NCBI GenBank assembly: GCA_025054735.1
Contig: JANWZG010000068.1
Span: 1-11,756, forward strand
Length of the DNA: 11,756 nt
Origin: Cyanobacteriota bacterium
Lineage (GTDB): Bacteria; Cyanobacteriota; Cyanobacteriia; SKYG9
Direction of reading: 5' to 3'
The translations under genes were made by a program, and so were the position numbers. A model generated the notes under the pieces. That model made no database searches. It was given only the letters and a program-made list of their open reading frames with translations, and was not told the origin of the DNA. Shown piece by piece: positions 7,260 through 11,756 of this stretch (position 1 is its first letter; every line of letters starts with the position of its first letter).

Positions 7260-7964
7260 TTAAGGTAATGGTAACTGGGTTCTAGGAGTGCTAGGCGCTC
7301 CAGGTGTACTAAGAGGTGATGTTCTAGGGCTAATGCCAGGGATTGTGCCGCTTGGTCTACCATCTGGAACTACTTGCGGACTAGGTGGTGCTTCTTGGGG
7401 GTTAGCAGGCACAGTTCGATTCGGCACAAGAGGCAAATTATCTCCAGGCTGCATAGTTGGAGATCCGGGAGGTGTAACCCCCGGCACCGCTCCTGGCTGC
7501 TGTGGAGTGGTTGACAGACCAGGAACATTGGGAATAGCTGGGGAAATAGTAGGTTGATTAACAGTGGGTACTGTAGCTAGCGCTACTCGGTCGCCCCCAA
7601 TCGAGCGGAGCAAATCTAAAACAGTAACGACATCATCATAAATAGCGTTGCGTGGCGCATAGAGCACCAGCATCCCCTCAGGATTAAGTTGCTTGTAGCC
7701 CACCACCTGCTGTTTTAGTTGTTCAATGGTTACAGGTTGCTGATCAACATAAACCTGTCCAAGTGCGTCAACGCTGACTACAAACACTTGCCGAATTTGT
7801 GGCACCCCTGTGGTAGCGCTGGGCAAATCTACAGCAATACCTTGCTGACGGGTTAACTGTAAGGCTGCCAGGATGAAAAATGTCAAGATGCAGAAAATAA
7901 CGTCAATTAGGGGCAGAATTTCAATCCGCACATCATCCGCATTGCCGTCTAGATTGATCTTCAT
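7260..7964 (-). CDS. exbD: ExbD/TolR-type protein (copy 2) with proline-rich periplasmic tail
   Basis: A 234-residue ExbD family protein, about 95 residues longer than usual. Residues 1-16 are cytoplasmic. The membrane helix covers about 17-38 and contains the essential aspartate D21 in PLIDVIF. A normal periplasmic domain follows at about 40-132. From residue 133 to the end the chain is low-complexity: 29 of 102 residues are proline, the rest mainly Gly, Ser, Thr, Val and Gln, with few charges and no lysine. This tail should be extended and periplasmic. Over the helix and following linker it is identical to the ExbD at 3100-3516 at about 25 of 40 positions, so the two are paralogues. It begins 29 bp after exbB and should form the proton channel with it. 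The tail might span or bind peptidoglycan, as the proline-rich stretch of TonB spans the periplasm, but that is inference. Confidence 0.93.
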   Translation of the reverse strand: MKINLDGNADDVRIEILPLIDVIFCILTFFILAALQLTRQQGIAVDLPSATTGVPQIRQVFVVSVDALGQVYVDQQPVTIEQLKQQVVGYKQLNPEGMLVLYAPRNAIYDDVVTVLDLLRSIGGDRVALATVPTVNQPTISPAIPNVPGLSTTPQQPGAVPGVTPPGSPTMQPGDNLPLVPNRTVPANPQEAPPSPQVVPDGRPSGTIPGISPRTSPLSTPGAPSTPRTQLPLP

Positions 7965-7993
7965 GATGCTTAACCTACACTAGGGTTACGGAT

Positions 7994-8800
7994 TTAGTCA
8001 TCCCACGTCTTGGGATAGTCTGCTGGCAAGCTTGGAGGAACTGAACTAACACTAGAAGCATCTGTGCCGTCCAAGCGATCGTTACCTCTTTCACCATGAA
8101 CAGCCATTTCCTGGGATCCTGAGAGAGCATAGGACTCTTGCCCAGGAACCATCGGTACTGCCAGAGGTGATTCTCCAGTCTTAGCCCAATGTAACCGATA
8201 CATCAACTCTAGGTCATTGCCAACCTTCCGGAATACTTTAACCTGTCCAACAATGAAGCCTTGGAACAGTCGATAAAACGCAACCGTAAAGATAGCAACA
8301 ATCAACCCAGCAGCCGTGCTAATTAACGCCTCTCCAATGCCAGTAGTAACACCTTTAGTGGATGCAGTGCCAATTTCCCCCAGGGTAATTGATCGCAGTG
8401 AAATAATCAGACCAATGACAGTGCCTAACAATCCCAACAGTGGTGCCAAGGCGATGACTGCTTCTAAAATTTTTTCACCCCGGCGCATAGCTGCTAACTC
8501 CTCATCAGCCGATGCCTCTAACGCTAACTTAAATGCTTCAGGATCAGGGTTCGCTAATTGCAGAGGTGTGTACAGAAAACGACCGATCGGCTGATCCGAA
8601 GACCGTCGGGCAATTTCCCTAGCATCTAGCCAATTACGCCGAACTGCTTCTAGCACCCGCTCTACAATCTCTTTCTCTTCCGTTAGGATGCCAAACCAGA
8701 ACCATAGCCGCTCTATCACCACACTCAGTGATAGCACGGAGAGGAACAACAGAGGCCACATTGAAACACCGCCCTTCTGAAATAGCTCCGTGATATTCAT
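7994..8800 (-). CDS. exbB: ExbB/TolQ/MotA-family proton channel protein
   Basis: A 268-residue ExbB/TolQ family protein. Its pentamer surrounds ExbD helices in the inner membrane and lets protons through to drive TonB- or Tol-type machines. There are three membrane segments: about 14-36 (MWPLLFLSVLSLSVVIERLW), 115-135 and 155-178. The family signature APLLGLLGTVIGL (119-131) forms helix 2, and GIGEALISTAAGLIVAI (154-170) forms helix 3 with the conserved polar channel residues. The large cytoplasmic loop lies between helices 1 and 2. The last ~60 residues (209-268), rich in Ser, Pro, Gly and charges, extend beyond a typical ExbB end. GGGAGG at 8815-8820 is a strong ribosome binding site, but 14 nt from the ATG. 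An in-frame TAG at 8807-8809 rules out a longer start. It is the first gene of the exbB-exbD-deaminase operon. Confidence 0.95.
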   Translation of the reverse strand: MNITELFQKGGVSMWPLLFLSVLSLSVVIERLWFWFGILTEEKEIVERVLEAVRRNWLDAREIARRSSDQPIGRFLYTPLQLANPDPEAFKLALEASADEELAAMRRGEKILEAVIALAPLLGLLGTVIGLIISLRSITLGEIGTASTKGVTTGIGEALISTAAGLIVAIFTVAFYRLFQGFIVGQVKVFRKVGNDLELMYRLHWAKTGESPLAVPMVPGQESYALSGSQEMAVHGERGNDRLDGTDASSVSSVPPSLPADYPKTWDD

Positions 8801-8859
8801 GGTTTGCTACTATACCTCCCTCAATCATTAGCACGTTACATGGCACACCATAGCTTAAC

Positions 8860-8875
8860 TCTGAAGTAGTTCAGA
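8860..8875. promoter_or_regulatory. Inverted repeat upstream of exbB, possible operator
   Basis: TCTGAA and TTCAGA are perfect 6-bp arms around GTAG, centred about 67 bp upstream of the exbB start, where a regulator of the operon could bind. It does not match the Fur or NtcA consensus. Function is a guess from position and symmetry. Confidence 0.25.
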
Positions 8876-8987
8876 TTATTCAGTGTACGGGCGTTGTCAA
8901 CAAAACCTACGCCATTTTAAGCCAAAGTGAACCTGGTTGTAAGAACAGTCAGTCATGCAATTACGGCAATGGGACGGAAATCCACAT

Positions 8988-9017
8988 TTGAGTGTCTTTG
9001 AATAGATCTCCTACAAT
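8988..9017 (+). promoter_or_regulatory. Candidate sigma-70-type promoter for the DUF1825 gene
   Basis: TTGAGT (8988-8993, four of six to TTGACA) and TACAAT (9012-9017, five of six to TATAAT) are separated by 18 bp. Transcription would start near 9024, giving a leader of about 90 nt before the ATG at 9113. Confidence 0.4.
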
Positions 9018-9112
9018 TAGAATCAAACAACGATGCAGCGTATGCTCTGTAGTAAAAACTTCAGTTGTCAGTTGTTAGAGGTATTGCTTGGAATAGCTGG
9101 TGGAATTTAGAG

Positions 9113-9436
9113 ATGGGATTCTTCGAGTCTGAAATCGTTCAGAAAGAAGCGAAGCAGTTGTTTGAGGACTATCAGTCCCTTGTGCAGCTAGGCTCTAGCT
9201 ATGGCAAGTTTGATCGGGAAGGTAAGAAATTGTTCATTGAGCAAATGGAACAACTGATGGATCGCTACCGTATTTTTATGAAGCGGTTTGAACTGTCAGA
9301 AGATTTCATGGCTCAGATGACGATCGAGCAGCTTAAAACTCAGTTAAGTCAATTTGGTATTACTCCGCAGCAGATGTTTGACCAGATGAACCTTACCCTA
9401 GAGCGCATGAAGTCTGAACTAGAGCGCCAGCCGTAG
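9113..9436 (+). CDS. DUF1825 family protein (cyanobacteria-specific, unknown function)
   Basis: A 107-residue soluble, mostly helical protein matching DUF1825, a family found almost only in cyanobacteria and without known function. The characteristic start is MGFFESEIVQKEAKQLFEDYQ. The middle (KFDREGKKLFIEQMEQLMDRYRIFMKRFELSEDF) and the C-terminal helices (ITPQQMFDQMNLTLERM) are also typical. The frame extends upstream to a TTG at 9065, but the added 16 residues look like untranslated leader. The ATG at 9113 has GGTGGA (9099-9104) 8 nt before it and begins at the conserved MGFF, so it is chosen. There is no signal peptide, membrane segment or metal motif. It stands alone, divergent from exbB and convergent with the GGDEF gene. 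Confidence 0.9.
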   Translation: MGFFESEIVQKEAKQLFEDYQSLVQLGSSYGKFDREGKKLFIEQMEQLMDRYRIFMKRFELSEDFMAQMTIEQLKTQLSQFGITPQQMFDQMNLTLERMKSELERQP

Positions 9437-9486
9437 TACAGCCATAGATGCACTCGTGCTTCCTTGTCCAAATTTTTGACTGAACT

Positions 9487-10329
9487 TTAGCTTGAAGAGA
9501 GCCTACCCTCTTCATAGCAAACGATGCAATTGCGGCCTTGGTGCTTTGCCAAATATAGAGCACGGTCAGCCGCTATAGTCAATTGAAGAGGTGTTAGCTC
9601 TGATGTGGGAATCTGGCACGATACACCAATACTGAGAGTGACATAAGGGTGGATGTTGGATCCAGAATGGGCGATGCACAGTTGTGCGATCGCCAGTTGA
9701 ATTTTTTCAGCAACTTGTCTGCCGCTATCTAAGGATACCTCAGGTAGGATCACAGCAAACTCTTCACCTCCGTATCGGGCTACTAGGTCTGCTGAGCGGT
9801 TCACAACGCTACGAATTGCCTGAGCGACCAGTTGCAGACACTGATCACCCATGGTATGACCGTAGGTGTCGTTGTACGCCTTGAAATAATCCACATCACA
9901 AATTAATAATGTCAGCGGTGAATTAATTCGAGCTAGACGACGCCATTCTCGGTGTAAGTATTCATCAAAACACCGTCGATTTGAAAGTTGGGTTAAGGCA
10001 TCTGTTGACGCATCTTTAGCAGTCACCAAAAATTTTTCATATAGAAACTCCATCATATTGTCACCATGAATGTTAACTGTGTCCAAAATAAGTTCTAGGT
10101 CAGCTTTTTCTTGCAATATGGACTGTAAGAAGTCTCGTAATTTGGCTTCTACTCGCTGCCGCTCAACAATCTCATTCTGGAGTGACTGGTTAGTCTGATA
10201 AAGCTGGCGCTCGATCACATCACTGTGGGCAATAACGGTTTCCAATACACATTCGAGCTCAGCTTTTTCTCGACTCAGTGTTTCTACTTGTTGACGCAGC
10301 CTAGCTAATTCTTGTGAACAGTCGTCCAT
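9487..10329 (-). CDS. Diguanylate cyclase (GGDEF) with duplicated coiled-coil N-terminus
   Basis: A 280-residue cytoplasmic diguanylate cyclase, which condenses two GTP into cyclic di-GMP. The catalytic domain covers about 106-272: DALTQLSNRR (110-119), metal-binding D145 in CDVDYFKAYND (144-154), N153, GHTMGD (157-162), the active-site loop GGEEF (187-191), and TLSIGVS (231-237). RSAD (178-181), five residues before GGEEF, fits the RxxD inhibitory I-site, so product feedback inhibition is likely. Nothing suggests an inactive cyclase. Residues 1-105 are coiled coil without a recognisable sensor domain. They contain a duplicated 24-residue block, 21-44 and 74-97, each EKA(E/D)LE..L(E/D)TV..H.D......LY. 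The blocks bracket a short QNEIVERQRVEAKLR linker. The coiled coil presumably sets dimerisation and hence activity. No EAL or HD-GYP partner is present. The ATG at 10329 has no clear Shine-Dalgarno. Confidence 0.95.
   Translation of the reverse strand: MDDCSQELARLRQQVETLSREKAELECVLETVIAHSDVIERQLYQTNQSLQNEIVERQRVEAKLRDFLQSILQEKADLELILDTVNIHGDNMMEFLYEKFLVTAKDASTDALTQLSNRRCFDEYLHREWRRLARINSPLTLLICDVDYFKAYNDTYGHTMGDQCLQLVAQAIRSVVNRSADLVARYGGEEFAVILPEVSLDSGRQVAEKIQLAIAQLCIAHSGSNIHPYVTLSIGVSCQIPTSELTPLQLTIAADRALYLAKHQGRNCIVCYEEGRLSSS
9686..9693. repeat. HIP1 octamer GCGATCGC
   Basis: Exact HIP1 copy inside the diguanylate cyclase gene. Confidence 0.8.
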
Positions 10330-10652
10330 AGGGAATTACAGTCATCATTACAGGTTGGTGCTAGTTGTTGATGCTCGCCCAAAGTTGTCTAATTGCCACC
10401 CCTTCAGGGATATAACAGTTAGTAGAGATTTGAACCTCACTTAGCTCGTAGACTTAGCTTGACCATAAACTGACCTAAACTAACTGCTTGATGTTCTCAG
10501 CGCCTTCAGGTCACAATCATGAATTTAAATCTGACAGCATGAGTAAAACAGACAGTTCACAGGTGATTACAACCCATCATGATATTCATCACAGCCATGT
10601 GCTAGACGTGTAAGCTCCCTTACCAATCGACAACTGTTATTTCATCGTACCT
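10330..10652. other. 323-bp intergenic region between divergent GGDEF and scpA genes
   Basis: No gene-like ORF or tRNA structure was seen. It must carry the start signals of both flanking genes. TTGACC (10459-10464), TTGAAC (10430-10435) and TATAAC (10411-10416) are promoter-like words, but none forms a pair at 16-19 bp spacing, so no promoter is assigned. An in-frame stop at 10611-10613 and the lack of ATG, GTG or TTG after it fix the scpA start at 10653. Confidence 0.55.
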
Positions 10653-11507
10653 ATGTCCCAATCACTCGCCCAAAATGCCATTGCCCTGCTAATTGACTTG
10701 GCAGAAATGGGGGAAATTGATCCCTGGGATGTACAGGTTATTGACGTTATTGATCGATTTTTGAGCAACCTTACGCCCGTACCTAGCATGGGTACAGATA
10801 GGTCTTTATACGAGAAAAGTCTCTCCGAATCAGGACAGGCATTTCTGTATGCGTCTATGTTGGTGTTGCTTAAGGCAGATAGTCTCGCGCGATCTAATGC
10901 CCCTGAAACCCCAGAAGAGTTAAATGCTGATGAGATTATGGAGGCTGGAGAAATGTTAGCAGCGTTACCTCCAGCACTGGAACTTACACTGCAGCGACGG
11001 GCTGTAGCACGACCTCCCCAGCAGCGTCGTGTAACCCTTCAAGAGTTGATTGACCAATTGAAGCTAATTGAGGCTGCTATCGATCAACAGCCGACACGAG
11101 TGCGCACACGCCGTCCTCGTCCACATCCACGAGGCCAAGCAATCCGAACGATCGCTCAGCTTGCTCACCAAGAAAACTTGCTGGATACAGTTGCTGCCCT
11201 GGACTATTTCCTTACAAACCATTGGCCAGAATTAACCCAAGGGCAAGACCAAGAATGGCTGGGTTTTGAAACGTTACTAGCCCGTTGGAGTCAGTGGCAA
11301 GGAGCACCCAGGGCACCAAAACACCGGGGACATGCAACCGATGAAGCCCCCAACGGAGAGGTCAGTATGAGCGATCGGGTCAGCGTATTTTGGGCACTAC
11401 TGTTCTTATCCGCTCAGTCTAGGGTAGAGTTGTTGCAAGAAGAGTTTTATCAGGAACTCAAAGTTCGTATCTTGGCTAATGAAGTCAGGCAAGCCCTGCC
11501 TGATTAA
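10653..11507 (+). CDS. scpA: Segregation and condensation protein A (cyanobacterial type)
   Basis: A 284-residue ScpA, the kleisin that with ScpB bridges the two SMC heads in the condensin that compacts and segregates bacterial chromosomes. The N-terminal helical part AQNAIALLIDLAEMGEIDPWDVQVIDVIDRFL (6-37) corresponds to the SMC-neck-binding region. Here the usual FEGPLDLLL box is not recognisable, which I believe is common for cyanobacterial ScpA. GQAFLYASMLVLLKADSL (61-78) matches the conserved F..AS.L..LKS..L motif. A variable Arg/Pro-rich middle (about 145-162) follows. The C-terminal winged helix VSVFWALLFLSAQSRVELLQEEFYQELKV (243-271) should cap the SMC head. The ATG lacks a Shine-Dalgarno sequence, but no upstream start exists in frame. 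scpB and smc are not in the window. Confidence 0.92.
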   Translation: MSQSLAQNAIALLIDLAEMGEIDPWDVQVIDVIDRFLSNLTPVPSMGTDRSLYEKSLSESGQAFLYASMLVLLKADSLARSNAPETPEELNADEIMEAGEMLAALPPALELTLQRRAVARPPQQRRVTLQELIDQLKLIEAAIDQQPTRVRTRRPRPHPRGQAIRTIAQLAHQENLLDTVAALDYFLTNHWPELTQGQDQEWLGFETLLARWSQWQGAPRAPKHRGHATDEAPNGEVSMSDRVSVFWALLFLSAQSRVELLQEEFYQELKVRILANEVRQALPD

Positions 11508-11563
11508 ATTGGCAAAAGGACTGAACTAGTAGATGTTTGACGATAATGTTTACATTCACAGTG

Positions 11564-11614
11564 AACCAACAACGGTGACTCCTGTCCCCGTGGAGTATTG
11601 TCAGAGTGTTGGTT
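11564..11614. repeat. Nested inverted repeats before the nucleotidyltransferase gene
   Basis: AACCAACA (11564-11571) and TGTTGGTT (11607-11614) are inverted copies. Between them ACTCC (11578-11582) and GGAGT (11592-11596) form a smaller stem around a nine-base C-rich loop. The structure would sit in the leader of the next gene or between scpA and it. No T-run follows, so it is not a simple terminator, and it does not match a riboswitch class I know. Confidence 0.35.
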
Positions 11615-11671
11615 TGTGGATAGCCATTAGGTAGCTAAATCCTGCATCAAAGGGTTTTAGAGGACTAACGT

Positions 11672-11756
11672 ATGAAAGCAATGATTCTGGCAGCAGGTAA
11701 AGGTACTCGGGTGCGTCCGATTACTTATACAATCCCTAAGCCCTTGATTCCAATCT
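11672..11756 (+). CDS. Sugar-1-phosphate nucleotidyltransferase, 5' end only (probably mannose-1-phosphate guanylyltransferase)
   Basis: The frame runs from the ATG at 11672 off the window, giving 28 residues. They contain MILAAGKGTRVRP followed by ITYTIPKPLIPI, the signature of the GT-A fold nucleotidyltransferases (LAAG.GTR.RP.T...PKP). In these enzymes it binds the NTP in the transfer of a nucleotide to a sugar 1-phosphate. The wording is closest to the large cyanobacterial mannose-1-phosphate guanylyltransferases, which often carry a phosphomannomutase-like C-terminal domain. Glucose-1-phosphate thymidylyl- or adenylyltransferase cannot be excluded from so short a piece. AGAGGA at 11659-11664 is a strong ribosome binding site 7 nt before the ATG. 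It lies 164 bp after scpA in the same direction. Confidence 0.85.
   Translation, partial: MKAMILAAGKGTRVRPITYTIPKPLIPI

Larger units (their letters stand above)
8801..9112. other. 312-bp divergent intergenic region (exbB / DUF1825 gene)
   Basis: Non-coding, with promoters expected for both directions. It holds the exbB ribosome binding site, an inverted repeat TCTGAA-GTAG-TTCAGA (8860-8875) some 60 bp upstream of exbB, GTTG-T-CAAC in the middle, and a promoter-like pair facing the DUF1825 gene (separate entry). No clear -35/-10 pair for exbB was found. Confidence 0.55.

Noticed and set aside
7288..7557. 89-codon plus-strand ORF rich in Gly and Pro opposite the exbD tail
   Set aside because: Its composition is the mirror of the proline-rich coding strand, with no start signal. 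The exbD frame explains the region.
8821..8832. Possible Fur box (GCTAATGATTGA on the minus strand) before exbB
   Set aside because: The first nine bases match the 19-bp consensus well but the second half does not, so iron control cannot be claimed from it.
8634..8846. 70-codon minus-strand ORF overlapping the exbB start
   Set aside because: Lies out of frame with exbB, has no family match, and the exbB ATG has its own strong Shine-Dalgarno.
9437..9486. Bidirectional terminator between the convergent DUF1825 and GGDEF genes
   Set aside because: Only a 4-bp stem (GCAC-TC-GTGC) is present and the T5 run is 13 nt away, too weak to call.

Overview
This window looks like cyanobacterial chromosome. 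The main evidence is a complete CP12 gene with both cysteine pairs, a cyanobacteria-type DUF1825 gene, a ScpA of the cyanobacterial type, an atpB at the head of its own transcription unit, and three exact copies of the HIP1 octamer GCGATCGC. Nothing resembles a phage, an insertion sequence, a CRISPR array, or a tRNA or rRNA gene. The content is ordinary chromosomal housekeeping and envelope genes. I did not find a clearly new multi-gene system. The most unusual items are an ExbD with a long proline-rich tail and an adenosine-deaminase-family protein whose substrate-binding residues are changed.

Layout: positions 1-1000 (minus) hold the first ~333 codons of atpB. Positions 1179-5367 (minus) hold four genes in one direction, read as FIST sensor protein, then a small phasin-like helical protein, then ExbD (copy 1), then a GT39-like multi-spanning glycosyltransferase. 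The gaps are 163, 53 and 13 bp, so at least the last three are probably co-transcribed. Positions 5368-5797 are non-coding. cp12 (5798-6019, plus) follows and ends in a strong rho-independent terminator. Positions 6165-8800 (minus) form a compact operon, read exbB, exbD (copy 2, proline-rich tail), adenosine-deaminase-like gene. A divergent intergenic region (8801-9112) separates it from the plus-strand DUF1825 gene (9113-9436). That gene converges on a minus-strand GGDEF diguanylate cyclase (9487-10329). After a 323-bp gap come scpA (10653-11507, plus) and the start of a sugar-phosphate nucleotidyltransferase (11672 to the window edge).

How the genes may work together: ExbB and the two ExbD copies are inner-membrane, proton-driven energisers, probably for TonB-dependent outer-membrane uptake or a Tol-like envelope function. 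One ExbB is encoded with one ExbD, and the second ExbD sits 3.7 kb away beside a membrane glycosyltransferase. ATP synthase beta and CP12 (redox switch of the Calvin cycle through GAPDH and PRK) belong to core photosynthetic metabolism. The GGDEF and FIST proteins are signalling parts with no partner encoded beside them. ScpA serves chromosome condensation. Except for operon-like spacing, links between these functions are inference.
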